A DNA stretch of 64,000 bases from Bryum argenteum (GCA_037043015.1 CM073322.1:8815601-8879600); one strand, 5' to 3'. Shown: positions 1-12,530, counted from the stretch's first letter. A program made the numbers and translations. The notes: generated by a model not told the origin, from the letters alone.

Positions 1-1139
1 CAAATGTGAAAGATTCTTGGAACAAATACAACATATTCTCTGTACTCGGGCAATCATGCTTATGGCTCATTTCTACTTGACTCTCTAGCACTTACATTGG
101 ATCTGGGCATGTTTTGAATACTCCCCATTTTCTTGAAGTTCTCTTATTTTATTAAACATGGGCGTAAATTTTGATGTATATGGAGAAAGACAAGTAAACC
201 CCAAAAGAAGAGAGAGGACGATTTGCTAGAGAAAGATAATTTGTTCCTATAAAAATAGAAACTTTGACTCAAATATATCTTAAGATCATACAATGAAATT
301 TGATAAACATTCTTGGGTGTACATAGTTATGAACAAGATTCTACACTTAAATTTCCCATTATCAAACAATAATAAAATTAAAATTAAAATGGTTCACGAG
401 TTTCAGTTCGAGGCTGTCGAGGCTGTCTGGAGGTCACTATTTTACCTACTCCGTTAGGAGTTAACTAACACATTACACTTGAATATTCGATTGTTCACTG
501 TTAGAATATCAATTTGGTACTTGTTTCAAAGTGATTTCTACCCGGGGAACCTTCCAAAATCAGGACGTAGAGGGACACAGGCTATGAGAAAAGAATTGAA
601 TCAACTTCTACTTTGACAAAGTCTCCCTCTAGCTTGATATACTTTCCAACACTTTTCACCACCTTCCCAACACTTTAATTGTAACACTTCCTTGTTCTTC
701 ACGTCATGCTTCTTGTTGTTGTACAATTGACAATGTTGTCTTCAAAGAAATTGCACTTTTTCTGAGAAAAACGGCTCTCTGTAAGCGACGTGCCAAAGTG
801 CAGCACCCGAGCTTTGACAAACTGAGGTAAAGGTGTAAGGAGGGGTATCACCGAGTTCGTGTATCATAATTGGCATTTGAACGAGGAAGTGAGATACACA
901 TTGAATTGTATCTCTATATAGAAAAGAACACAATCGATCTGTCTGTCCTTGGAGATACACCATACTTTGCATGGTCATCATCATGGTCATCATCATTTGG
1001 TCATGTATATATGGTATGGAAGAGTTTGAAGATTTTAAAGAGTTTTCGTAAGTAGTATCTGATTGTTATTAAGAGTTTATTAAATCTCAATAATGTAACA
1101 AGGAGTTGAAGGGACTAGGAATGTGGAATTTGTAAATTG
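1..1139. other. Intergenic, no gene seen
   Basis: AT-rich sequence with only short chance ORFs. Around 960-1000 there is a small ATC/ATG-rich simple repeat that gives rise to a poly-Met reading frame. No splice-supported exon or RNA gene was recognised. Confidence 0.6.
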
Positions 1140-1660
1140 AGAGCAAACTAAGAAGTGAATGGGAGATCAAGAGAACATGGGAACGGAACTAGGAACTTGG
1201 ATCAGTGAATAGGAACTGGGAATGGAAGATGAGAACCAAGAACAAATAATGAGAACCAAGAACAAATAATGAGAACCATGAAGGAATGATAGGAACTAGG
1301 AGCAAATGATGGAAACCAAGAAGGGGAGTTCGGGGACCGGGAACCGGGAACTAGGAACAAAGGATGGGAACCGGAAACAAGAGTTTAAAGATAGGGAACC
1401 ATTAATAAAAAAAAAGGAGAATGGAGAACTAAAACACAGGACGGAGAATTGGTAACTAAAACAGAGGACGGTGAATTGGGAACTTAAACAGAGGAGAGAG
1501 AATTGGGAACTAAAACAGAGGACGAAGAATTGAGAGCAAGGGATCCATGGAGGGAGGATGTGCTATAAATCTTAAAGAGCACGGAGGATATGCTATAAAG
1601 CTTTTAAAGGAGGGGGACCATCAACGAGGAAACGGGGTATAGGAGGTAGTTCTTGAAGAG
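1140..1660. repeat. GA-rich minisatellite tract
   Basis: A purine-rich tract built from degenerate units. Near 1220-1290 a 20-nt unit (GAGAACCAAGAACAAATAAT) is repeated in tandem. Near 1430-1540 a roughly 30-nt unit with the core GAATTGGGAACTAAAACAGA recurs about four times. The GGAACTAGGAAC-type motif links the two parts. No coding potential is visible. Confidence 0.75.
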
Positions 1661-2851
1661 CACCAAATTAAGAGCTCACCCATCAAGATGAGGGGAACCT
1701 TACTCACAAATTAATTAAATACTATTTTATTCTTTTTGTGTTCGGAGGACACGGGTATATACAAGTCCTTGATTGTGTCCTCCGGACAAGGACATCAAAA
1801 AGGTAAGATCATAATTTAAAAAACATGTAAAATATAGATGTAGGTATTTTAAAAAATAGAAGTTAGAGGATTTCTAATAGGGTATAAATTTTTTATACCT
1901 GAGTCTGGATTTTATTAAAAAAATTTGAAAATTTTGACCTGACCTTTTTGATGTTATGGGATAATGGGGCAACTAAATAAACTGCCAAATTCTACCAAAG
2001 AGCGGTTGTTGAAAAATAAAAGACAATGTGTTTCAACGAGGTTGAAACACCTCTAAGTGTTCAAACCAAGTGTTTCAACACGGGTTTTGCATTAGTTGTG
2101 TTCACTACGCTGGATAACTCCACCGATCATGAAATTAAGGAGAACTTTCAAATGTGATCAGTCAAGAAATGAAATGTTTGACCGACTAATGGCCTTTTCC
2201 ACCATAGTGTATATAAGCCCTTAGTTGCTCTGACTACATATACTTCTCATGTCCAACATCATGTTAATATCTAAAGCAAACACTTCCTAGTTTTTCAAAC
2301 ATTATTAATGAGCCCTAGAATCTGCATCACACCTACGTCTTGGAGTAGATCATTCAAAATGTTGCTCATATCACTTTGGCCTCCTTGAACTGTAATATGT
2401 GTCTAAAGCCTCACTTCTTTGGCTTCTCAATTCCTAAACCTTCATCACCTCGTTCTTTTTTACTTCACTTGGCCTCGCACCTCTACGGTAAAGTGGCAGT
2501 ACTATTCTCAAAATAGTAGCTAAATGGGTGGTAATAGGTGCCTCTACTTTAGGTGGCCAACAAAAAAGTATCAAATTTCAAGTTTCTATATTTATTTATT
2601 TTAAGTTCAAAAGCAACCTAGTAGTAGAGCCTTGAATTTTGAGACTCTGAAGATACACTCGAATGCAGGAAACAAAAGAACCCCTGATATGAGGGAAGAC
2701 AGAATTTACACGGCTCTAAAAGCAGCTTGAATGTAATATATAAACGAGACACTTTTGAGATGCTTGCTGATCGTAAATGGTAAGTTGGAGAAAGTGAGGA
2801 GGCAACTATACACCGACAATGACCAAGTCCATGGATGTCCTTCCGAGCAAT
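1661..2851. other. Intergenic, small inverted repeat only
   Basis: No gene recognised. At about 1745-1790 the 10-mer CGGAGGACAC faces its complement across roughly 30 nt, forming a small hairpin with a weak relation to nothing else in the window. The rest is AT-rich unique-looking sequence. Confidence 0.5.
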
Positions 2852-3016
2852 GGTCAGCAGTGTTGTCTTATCAGACAAAATTCTTATTCATTTGTCAAAC
2901 ACAATTTAGATGAGATGTACATTTGATACATTGAAACTTCTTAAATGTACACCTCATCTGAATTGTGTTTGACAAATGGATAGGAATTTTGTCTAATAAA
3001 GACAACCCTGCTGATC
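2852..3016. repeat. Long foldback hairpin (MITE-like)
   Basis: Two arms, 2852-2924 and 2943-3016, are inverted copies separated by an 18-nt loop. The inner 52 bp pair with four mismatches; the outer about 20 bp, starting with GGTCAGCAG and GATCAGCAG, pair less well. The structure could be a foldback MITE or a hairpin RNA precursor. No flanking target duplication was identified with confidence. Confidence 0.75.
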
Positions 3017-3469
3017 AGGAAGAACCGACGGCTAGTTCATTATCAACCGATAGGTTTAGCACACTAGCCAGTCCATTCATGAAACCACTGGTTAAAAACC
3101 GATGAAAATTATAAATAAATTTCTATCCTCAGTATATAATAAGGCGATTGCTGGAAGAGATTTGTGAAAAACCGATTGGGTGTGGGAAATGCCGGTAAGA
3201 GTAAAAAAAACTTCCTAAACCCTGTTTCCGAGCAATTTACCTTACTTAGTGTTGCTTCTAAGAATCCTACCCAGAAACCATGGTTGCCACGTACAAGGAA
3301 TATTCTATATTTGTATCAAGAACATTCTACATCTACACATTCATTTACATACTTGAGATTTGAAAAATTGTGATTATGAATATTTGTAAGTATACTCTTC
3401 GAATATGTATATTACCATGCAAATGTATGTAATTGAAATTAAGAAGAGTAAAAAAATTTACTTTTTTTA

Positions 3470-3960
3470 AAGTTTTGTTTTTAGATGTAGAAGAGGTCCC
3501 AAGGCATGATCTCACCGTTTTAGATTTCTAATCCAAGAATTTTTCACATGCCTTTTTTATTGTCAAAGACCGGCCTTTGTAAGTGCATTTAAGCGTCCGT
3601 CCATATGAATAATCAAGCATTTCTACATGTGACGTAGGTCCAATAAGGGTAAAAAATATACAAACGTAATTGTGACTTGCTTAGGGACAAGGATTTGATT
3701 AGCCTCATTTCAATTCTTCTCTTGGAATTGGTTTTTTTTTTGGCTCACAGAACACTTCAAACCCATTTTACAACTAGGGGAAAAACTTTTTTTTTCAAAT
3801 TTGAACGGTACGATCTCACAATTGGTGAGGAACTTGTATCTAAGATTCCATACACACATCCATGTACAAGTTAGGTACTAGATCCTATGATTATACACTC
3901 AAAAATTTCTCAAAAGCTAAAAATTTGCACCTTGCAATAACCGAGAGGCTTTTTGGTTGA
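3470..3960 (+). repeat. Dispersed repeat family R1, copy 1
   Basis: This stretch aligns by eye to 14815-15270 and 62270-62794. The three share blocks such as CCAAGAATTTTTCACATGCC (this copy and the 62 kb copy) and GTCAAA-AC-GCCTTTGTA in the same order, ending in AAAAATTTCTCAAAAG near 3900. The 62 kb copy lies inside a TTAA-flanked element, so this is probably a 5'-truncated copy of the same DNA element. Confidence 0.6.
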
Positions 3961-4377
3961 GGCCTTATGACAGAATGTGTTGACAACTCCTCGACTTTTG
4001 AGAGGACTATTCATCCTAGAAATATCAACTAAAGTATAAAAAATCTCAAAAAAAATCAAGAGAAGTGTGACAGATAATCAATCACTCACAAGTTTAATAC
4101 AAATATTCAATCAAAGTTCACATCTTACCCAACTCAAAGTCACGATCGTCAATAATGAACAACTTATATACAACATGATTGCTACAAATACTACACCTTG
4201 GAGAGTAAGACTCTCTTTAAAACACCAACTCCGAGGTGTATATCACTACAAACTAGCAAAGGTCATCTACATGTATATTCCCAATCCTTCAAATATTCTA
4301 AACCTCCTAAAACATATCCAACTTCTTTACAGCCTTCATAATTACATAAAAATGTAAAGATGTTTTGCGAAGAAAAA

Positions 4378-4500
4378 CACCAGACCCCTATGGGCTGGGT
4401 GTCCGTTCGACCTACTCTTGATGGTATGCCCACAGGACATAACAACAGTGGTGTTGGATTACTAACCCCTCTCAGGGTGGACACTCCACTGAGGATGCTA
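4378..4500 (-). mobile_element. SINE family S, 3' fragment
   Basis: Read on the minus strand it contains the block GTCCACCCTGAGAGGGGTTA followed by ATGTCCTGTGGGCATACCATC and AGTAGGTCGAACGGAC. The same order of blocks occurs at 52290-52430 and 13731-14000. It sits just beyond the 3' end of the phosphatidylserine synthase gene. The tRNA-like head is missing. Confidence 0.6.
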
Positions 4501-4555
4501 CATCTAAATATGGTGTATTCTACACCGCTATCATCTATGAAATCTGTTGAAAATT

Positions 4556-7500
4556 TTAAGATCTCTTGTCTGCTTTCAATTTCATAGCTTGTTCATTACT
4601 CACCTCTTTAGAGATTCTAATATAGTTTTTGTAAATCCAGGCACCCAGAAATGATACCAGGCCGGCACTAATCAGTGACCAAAACCAAATGACATGCTTT
4701 GGCACTGGATTTGTAAAGAGGCCTGAAAAAAGCAAAAGAAGAATATAGTTAGAACATCTAAAAATCTTACTTTAGGAAGTTTTTTAATTTGTCACATCAA
4801 TGAACAAAAGAGCACTATATCAAAATAGTGTTGTAAGTTGGGACGTACCTTGTCCAAATTTCACACAAATGAGAGTTTCCACAATGGCTATTGAAATAGC
4901 TAGTCAACAAAAGGGGCCTAGCTTCTTCTTAGGAGACCTAAAATAAAAGAAAGGATACATGTTAGTTAGAAGAAAGAGAGTGCAAGTTTGTGAATGAAGT
5001 GTTTGTCAAAATTAGGATTACTATTTAGGTCAACTAGCACATAGTAGACTTGATGTTCTTTTTTACTGTTGTCAAAATGGATATACATAAAAGACATGTT
5101 TTTTAAGTAGGTGTTGGTACGGACGTGGTTTGTAGAAAGACGTTGTACTCGCGGATGGCGGGGTTGGCGATGAGCCACCATATGGCGAGGCGATAAGAGA
5201 CGAGAGGGTTCAAGGGAGGAATCCACAAGATGTATTTGAGGAAGAAGCCCATGATTTCCACCACAAGAATGACTACTACTAAGCCGAGCACTTGCAGAAA
5301 GCGCCATGGCCCTTGTAATGCATTCCATTCATCCTTGTCCCAATACGACGGCGTGAACTGCCCCAATGTCCTCCGTACCTACCCACGCCACACAATTTTA
5401 CTTTATTTTTGGAAGATTCATTGATTGTTCTAAGTCGAACTTGCAAATCATTCATTTTGTTCCTTATTTCTAAACCATTCAACGATGACAATCAATTTCA
5501 CATTCGAATTAGCTTCTTGTTTTTGGGAATTGATTCACTTTGAAACAAAACATTTCCCTTAAACTGAAACAAAGAGCAATTTAGACATGTACCTCATTCT
5601 TCCGAAAGATTTTTGTGTTGTTTGGAAGTTGATTGAAAATCACTAGGAAAGTGTTGTTTGAAAAGTATAAGTAGTATGGCACTTTCTTACTTTAGATGAA
5701 AATGAGGAAGGGCTACTTACCTTTGCATAGAATGACTTTTGCTGACTCACCCCAACCCAATTGTACGTCTTTCCATCGAAATACTTTACAGTCTTCATTC
5801 CAAACCAAATTCCTGGGCAATACCAAAAAAATACCAAGCCACTTAAATGAAAAACATCGTGACAATATTAGCCAAATTAAACCATATAGCCAGAAAAAAT
5901 ACAAATTTTCAAAACTGTATAATCCTTACAACCTGAAAAGTGTTTTTTAGGGTTCCAACAGGAATGTTTTGAGCCAAATGGAGAAGAATCGACGATTTAA
6001 ATTTGACATGCAAGTTGTATATCAAGTCGTATATCAATTCAAGATTCTACGATTAAATCTTCTAAATACTATTTAGATTGAGCTTTTCTAATTTGGAAGT
6101 AGAAGGAGGTCATCTTTTGTAATTTAGACACACGAAGAATCTTTCGGGGTTAACGTACCAAACCAGTTGCAAATCAAGACATCGAGAACAAAGCTGTCCC
6201 ACCAACACTCCTTGAAATTGGAGAGCATATGAATCAGACTTCTCTGCACATTGCCAATCATTTGTTACTTAAAATGAAGTTTTGCGCAACAATATACAAA
6301 AACCATTTTCTCAATTCATCAAACATGGTGTTATATGACATAAGTCTGTTCAAATTTTTCCCAATATATTAAATAACACGTATTTAATTTGTTATAATGG
6401 GAATATTCAATGATTTTGGGGAAATACAGTTTAGCTCGACTCAAGCTCAACTGTCATTGAATTGATAATTTGCATATTCCCATTAGAACAAAGTACGTGT
6501 TGAATATGTGAATGGAAAGTGTTGTTGTTACCTCGGCAAATTCGAAAAAAATGGAGAGGGTCCAAAGCATGGGCTCATTGCGGATCATTATGGCTTTTGC
6601 CCACCATCCAATAGTGTGAGCTGCTACATATTCATCAAACACTGTATTCTGCACCACCAAAATGAAGCCCCAAAAAACTAAAAAAATAAATCATGATCTT
6701 CCACATCCCTTGTGAAAACAAAACAAAATATAAAATAAAATATTTAAAAAAATTAAAAAAAAAAATAATGCAGAAAAGTGAAGTTACCGACATAGACATT
6801 GTTGAACTTGTTGGGTAGCTCGGGAGTGTAGATTCTACAATCCTCTGCATATGGTCTCTCCTTCAATGCTGCACATAACATACTCACACACTTCAGACAT
6901 ATTTGTAATAATAAAACATATCTGCGTAATACAACCCAAACTGACAGGTTTTAAGAAGGTAGCCTCATTCTTCAGCAGAAGGTAGCCTCATTAATTCAAA
7001 GGCATCAAATATAATGTTAGGGTGACCAAATTCTACTGGATGTGTACTTTGAATTGCCCTTTGGTGAATACCATGTCGGGTGTCTATAAGGCACTAGTGG
7101 TTGGTTAGGAACTAGCATAGTGCTCACCCTGAGTGGGGTTAGTAGTCCCGCCATTGACCTAAATAGGTTGGAGTTTCTCATCTTGTACTTTGGAATACAA
7201 CTAGCTAGTTAGGAATTATCATATCTACCTCAATGAGTATACTAACGGACCTATTTAGAGGAGATCGATCTTCCATAATGTGGTTTCAAGAGCATGAATA
7301 GGTAACTAGTTGGTGGAATTTGAACACATTCATGCCTCATGTGATAATGATAGTGAAGTGATTTCAGTTCATTCAAGGACCAACTTATAATGACAGCATT
7401 CATGAAATTGAAATTCAGGCTGGATTCCGTCTCTTAGCAATTATCTGTATGAGATTTTAATCGTAACGCAATAGGTTTTGTTCAAAGAAGCTTACGTTCG

Positions 7501-8434
7501 CCAAGATCCGGATGAACATGCTTCAAAAGTTGCCGAGCGTCATCTCGACTCTGCGCACAAAATGCATCCATGGAAAGACGTCAATCACATGAAACAAGCA
7601 ACTAGACTCGGCACTCAATTTATTCTAACAGAAATCAAATGGAAAGTAACGACACATACACAAGTAATCTTGTATGGCCAGATAAAAAGAATGGCACCTG
7701 GAATACGAGAAACGTGAGGCAGACGAGATAAATCACTGCAATTCCATGAATGAAGCGCCAGAACACCGGATGAGGTCGCACCAAAATCCTGCACTCCATC
7801 CAAAACCGTCAAAAAAAGTAAAAATAGAATCCTGCTCGTGCTTAACGATCACTTCATGAATGTGCGTTTTCATGAATGAGAGGTTCCCATGAATGGAGTT
7901 GGATCGAAACTCACGTTGAGGGTGCTTGGATGAGACTGTAAAGAAGGAAAAGCGCCATCGTCGCCCACACACCCCTGCAGAGCGATTTGAAGCACATGAG
8001 AATTGAATCGAATGATCGATGGAGTACTCACATGATACGATGATTTAGACTCACCGTTTGATATTTGTGGCTGTGTCTTGATCCTGCGCTTGCGTCTCCC
8101 ACGCACCACTCGCCCACCTGCGCACGAACGAATTCCTTGAATCACTACGATCCCGTAAGAAGCATCTGTTCATGAGCTGAAAAATTGGTTACCGGTTTCA
8201 TATAACCGAAGGTGAGCAAACGTACACAAGGAGGGCGGCTCCAGCCATGGTGACGATGAGAGTATGAGGTTTATACATCCACGCAGTCCACGGATCAACA
8301 TCATGTAAGATGTTGCGCGCCATCACTTCACTCCGGGTGCGCGCCAAAGGACTTCGAGGTCCATTACTACTCATCTGCGGATTTGAGTTTCCGTTCTCCT
8401 CCACGGATCCATCCGGATTCACTCGCAAACCCAT
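4556..8434 (-). CDS. PSS1: Phosphatidylserine synthase (base-exchange type), 12 exons, in-frame TGA in exon 11
   Basis: Plant PSS exchanges serine for the head group of phosphatidylethanolamine in the ER membrane. Exons (minus strand, 5' to 3'): 8226-8434, 8055-8117, 7915-7974, 7698-7788, 7496-7550, 6792-6868, 6532-6648, 6159-6243, 5721-5812, 5125-5378, 4849-4937, 4556-4722. All phases join. The reading gives plant PSS landmarks in order: [131 protein letters not shown]-like [19 protein letters not shown]. Exon 11 has TGA (4904-4906) where the family has Trp (FCW), so the product would stop at residue 378 of a 452-residue frame, although similarity continues through exons 11 and 12. The start is the only upstream ATG in frame. 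It may be a recent pseudogene, a truncated functional allele or a sequence error. Confidence 0.9.
5946..6153 (-). mobile_element. TTAA-family MITE inside PSS intron 8
   Basis: Lies between exons 8 and 9 of the PSS gene. It shares with 60856-61123 the blocks TTAAATTTGACAT/ttcaaatttgacat, ATCTTCTAAATACT and TTTAGATTGAGCTTTTC, AGTAGAAG-AGG-TC-TTTTGT and the terminal GGGGTTAA. On the gene strand the element starts only 5 nt inside the intron, directly after GTACG, so insertion left the 5' splice site just intact. Confidence 0.65.
7045..7195 (+). mobile_element. SINE family S fragment in PSS intron 5
   Basis: Plus-strand blocks ATACCATGTCGGGTGTCTA, AGGAACTAGCATAGTGCTCA and CCTGAGTGGGGTTAGTAGTC match the minus strand of the SINE at 13731-14115. 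It ends in the family 3' motif AATAGGTTGGAGTTTCTC. Part of the middle is deleted relative to the long copy. Confidence 0.7.
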
Positions 8435-9298
8435 CCTGCCCGCTCACCAATTCTCAAACAATCCGACACTCTTCGCAATCGAACTACGAAAATTCCTCCT
8501 TAGTTACGTCTTCAGGTGATTGATCGCTCACATACTGACTCTTCCCTCAAACTGTCAGTGATCGATCGATGTCGAACACAAATACAGTGACTCTCCTCGA
8601 TCAGGCTCAAAGCTGTATGTATGAAAGAGCTGGGGACCCAGCCGATTGATTGAAAGCTCGATCGGAGTGATGAGCCTGGAATGCAAGGTGCAAGAATTAT
8701 GGATAGTGTGACACGTTGGGATTGTGGAAGTGGATTGCAGCAGCGGCTGCGGGTATCCTTTCGAATGTTGCCGTTCTTGTTGTTGCTGATGTGAAGTTGC
8801 TTGCTAGCGGCGATAAATTAAGAGAAATGTACTGTTCATGGGGGTAGCTGCTCTTGGCATATGTGTGTGCTCTCCACGCGCCGAAGTGGCCGTGGTCCCG
8901 GGAGGTGCCACCTCGCAGTGTGGGTGTGGCGCCATGCACAGCTTTTGGGCAGCGTCCGGGGAAGTTTTCGGCGGTCATCCGGTTAAAATCCTTTACTTCC
9001 GGTGATTCTGACTAATACATGGGTGGTACCTATGTGATAACCCTGTGATACTGAGGTATTTTTTAAGAATTTTAACTGGCAAAAAGCTTGAGCCTTGAAA
9101 CTCCATTCGGAAATTCTCAAAAATCAGCCGGCCAACTTGCTCTTGGATTGTTGTTGAGGCCTCACTGTACAGTACAAGTACCGCAGAAGTGGCTGCTGCC
9201 AACTGCAATTGCTTCACATTCCCTTGGACCCACGGCCACATAAAGACGGGTAAGCCTTCGTAGCAGCTATGGAGGAGGGGTAAAGGAGCCCCTAATTT
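8435..9298. other. Upstream region of PSS, no gene supported
   Basis: GC-richer than the intergenic average near 8850-8960, consistent with the 5' flank or promoter of the minus-strand PSS gene. Minus-strand ORFs at 8697-8978 and 8993-9241 show no recognisable domain and no partner exons. I see no clear TATA box or transcription start. Confidence 0.45.
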
Positions 9299-9531
9299 TT
9301 AACCCCTAAACGTCTGAGCGTGCCGTAGCGACCAGTAGAATACGGTGTATTTTGGTTGTATTTGGAGTGAATGCACACCTTTAATGCGTTTGAGTTCAAA
9401 GAAGAAGTTGACATTTGAATTAATGTTGTTCTAGTGAGCTATTACAATTCCAGTTTAGAGTTTCTTGTTGGTAGCAAATCCTAATTGTACGACGGCGTAC
9501 ATACTATCCCCAAGGGACTTTTAAGGGTTAA
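9299..9531. mobile_element. TTAA-flanked MITE
   Basis: Begins TTAACCCCTAAACGTC and ends with the inverse of TTAACCCTTAAAAGTC, giving short inverted termini with four mismatches and TTAA at both ends. The same terminal pattern delimits 43351-44286, 60856-61123 and 61942-62794. Confidence 0.5.
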
Positions 9532-10760
9532 TGTGTTGATTCAAATCACCAAGAAGTATGCCCCTGGAGTAATTTGGGGCCGCAGACCCCATTTCTGAAT
9601 TCAAATTCATCGAAAATAGTCTTGGGGTGCCTCCTTGGTAGCTACCACAAACCATTACCCCATCATCTTCGCTTAGGATTTTCGACAAGGTAACCTGTTC
9701 AATAACCATGTAGAATCTGTGCCAAAAATACTTATGGAGAAAATCATAATGATCCATGGATCATTTATAAACTTGGTTTGCAAATGCCATAAAGACACTA
9801 CTTTTATGTGTGTCTTTAGAGAACCTTCCTATGCTCAAGACCAACATTGATTTCTGTTACCGAGGCTTGGTATCAAAGTCCCAATTGCCGAAGATTTTGA
9901 TCATGATCTAAGATAGTAAATAAGAGGCTGACTAGACCCCCAAACTCCCAGGCTTCTCATTTGTCAACACCTGTAAAGATATATCAGATAGACAAACATT
10001 ACTTTCGAAGCTCTTTCAAGATACATCCTACAACAATCATTTGAAGATCCAAGAAAGATTGGAAAGACCTTTCTCATTGAAGTACACCTGCAAAGACGAC
10101 GAAGTTTTTTGAATCCCATGCCGTTAATAAAAAAGAAAGTCAAAATAGCCCAACAAGGACGTGGGTTTAATTATGGTTGCATCTTGAACATTCCCCGTCC
10201 TCTTGAATTCCGGTTGTGCCGATGTAAAGGCGGAATGCAGATTCAAGTTCACAGCGAACCATTTCTAGTATCGATAATCCTTAAAAAAAAAAAACGTGAA
10301 AAAACCGAAACAATAATTTACCTCTAGAGCGAAGTGGCAATGCAAATGCATCTGGAACAAAACTAGTTGAATCCTTGCTGCCGACTTATTGCAGCAACCG
10401 GCGAACCTATATGCCACAATTCTTCAAAAAAGAAAAAAGGTGTTGCGAATAAACCCTCTCCCTGTTCCTTAGTAGGAAATTGATCCTAAAATCTACAGCT
10501 CACAAGCGGAGCTACATAAAAAGCAGAGCTTGTTCTCGTGACTGCTTACTTGCATACGAGCATCTGGATGTTTCCGATTGAAGCTCTTCAATAAAGAGCC
10601 CAACTAAGTTCTTACTGAGCCAAATCCTGAAGTCTCGAACTGGTTAGCGAATCACTCCTGGCTTACTATGAACAATAGTGTTAACTGGTAACTCAAAAGT
10701 GGTCGTTCTCTGTACATGTGAAAGCCATCGTCCACATCTTTTCGGCAGATGGGTAGAAGA
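9532..10760. other. Intergenic and STOP1 3' flank
   Basis: No complete gene. A minus-strand frame at 9521-9757 contains a GDLNQ-like motif that recalls a LINE endonuclease, but nothing else supports it. The segment near 10660-10760 is expected to hold the STOP1 3' UTR. Confidence 0.4.
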
Positions 10761-12421
10761 TCAATCCCAGAATCTCATGGCGGATTTGCTTTCGGAGCCG
10801 AAGGAATTTCTAGTAGGCGATGATTCCTGCTGTTGTTGTTGCTGCTGCTGCTGGTCGTCCGCATTGGAGGCGGATTCTTGAGCTCCATTGTTGTTATCGA
10901 GCTCTTGGGGCATGACGGGAGTGTGGCCAGCGAACAGGCCAATGTGCCCAAAAAGCTTGTCCTTACGAGAGAATGTGGTGCCGCAGGAGCACAGCCACTT
11001 ATCACGCCCACAGTGCTTCTCGTGCGTCTTCAAATCGGCGACAACCGAGAATTTCTTGGCCATGCACTTCTGGCACGTGAGCACTTTCGGACAATGGCTG
11101 CGCCGGTAGTGATTCTTCACACACAGCATGGTTTTGAGCGGCTGGAATTTCCTGTGCTTCTTGTTCCGCTTGCAGCCCACGTAGGGACAAGAAAAGCGGC
11201 GCGAGCGCGTGACCGTGGCCTCCTGATTACCCCTGTCAGGGCGCGCGAGCGCCGCAGGAGTCTTGTACTCGTCGCCGTGACCACGCATGTGCATCCTCAA
11301 GTTGGCATCCCTCTTGAATCCCTTGCCACAAATCTCACAGAAGTGCGTGTGCTCGGCCAGAATCTCAGTCGCGTCCAGCTCCACTATGTCGAATGACCCG
11401 GGTGACAGATTCTCACTGTCGCTGTCTTCGTCCCCCATGTGCGAGTCGTTGTCCAGATCCTCCAGACCAGTGGCACTCATCCCTCCCAAATCATGCGATC
11501 TCAACCCTTTGTTGTTGTTCGCCAGCTGCGTGTGGAGTGGCAAAGCTCCTCCTCCGCTGCCAGAGCTTTGACCACCACCAGCTTGTGGCTGCAGATCTGC
11601 TGCCTCAGGGAAAGAGAATGATCGAAGGGCGGGAGCTGGGGGAATTCCCCCGAAAAGGTTGTTGTTGTTGTTGTTGTTCAGTAGCGAGGATTTAGGATTT
11701 GCTCGCGGCGGCGCGCGTAAGGGGTCATTAAAGAAGGGAACGGTGGGGTTCACTGCGGCTTGCAGGAGCTGGCTGAGTGGAAGCTCGGTGGACTGCGCGG
11801 CGGTGTTGGTGCCAAAAGAATGTTGGGGAAGTAACCCGATGGCGGCCATTGCGAGCTGCGAGATGATGCTCACGACGGCCGCGCTCGCGGCTTGCTGCTG
11901 CGCGACCACGCTGCTGGGATCAGATTGGCAATGCGCAGTCTGGGAGATGAGCGGCACGAGCGCTTGCAGCTGCGTGATCCGCTCCTGTAGCATGGCCAGA
12001 TGATCCATTATGCCTTGCACATTCTGCTCAACCATCGATTGGCTCGACAGGCTCTCCGTGAATGAGTTCGTGTTCAACATCTGCTCCGTATATTGCTGAT
12101 CCAGACCCCCACCTCCCATCCACATCCCTCCTCCTCCATTTCTATTCCCCTGCAGAAGCATTGATTGCTCCTGAGAAACTCCCGAATCAGACACATCCCC
12201 GGCAGCAAGCATTGATTGATGCAGTGTTACAAAAACTCGCACGATTGCAAACTCACCTGTCCGAAAGAGAATCCAAGAGACGGAGATTGCAGAGGCTGAT
12301 TCTGATGCCGTTGCTGCGGCACAGAACTCGAGAATTGCCGCAGTTGTTGACCTAGAAAAGCTAGAGTCGTCAGAGATTCGTTCGTTACACTTGACGATGG
12401 CTCCTGATTACCCCCCTGCAT
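10761..12421 (-). CDS. STOP1: STOP1-type C2H2 zinc-finger transcription factor
   Basis: STOP1 is the nuclear factor that activates acid and aluminium tolerance genes such as malate transporters. Coding exons are 12257-12421 (starts [10 protein letters not shown]) and 10761-12170, giving 524 residues; the splice joins FSFGQ to EQSMLLQ in phase 0. Residues about 330-490 carry the family signature in order: [100 protein letters not shown]. All four finger positions have their Cys/His ligands. The N-terminal half has the conserved MEQ-like helix ([19 protein letters not shown]) and a poly-Asn run; the C-terminus has a nine-Gln run encoded by CAG/CAA (10825-10853). Family identity is secure; one-to-one orthology with STOP1 rather than STOP2 is inferred. 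Confidence 0.93.
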
Positions 12422-12530
12422 TGTGTGCACGCTGATGATCGCCGAATCTGCAACGAAATCTGCAACAAACGCAGTTTTAGACACACAGAAAAAGGGTGCA
12501 AATCGAACAGCATGTCATTATGGAACTCAC

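Noticed and set aside
8697..9241. Two minus-strand ORFs upstream of PSS
   Set aside because: No domain, no splice partners, and composition explained by a GC-richer promoter flank.
9521..9757. Minus-strand ORF with a GDLNQ motif resembling a LINE endonuclease
   Set aside because: A single short motif with no neighbouring RT or endonuclease signature in any frame; overlaps the border of a MITE.
10833..11695. Long plus-strand ORFs opposite STOP1
   Set aside because: Antisense shadows of the GC-rich coding exon; Ser/Cys-rich low-complexity products.
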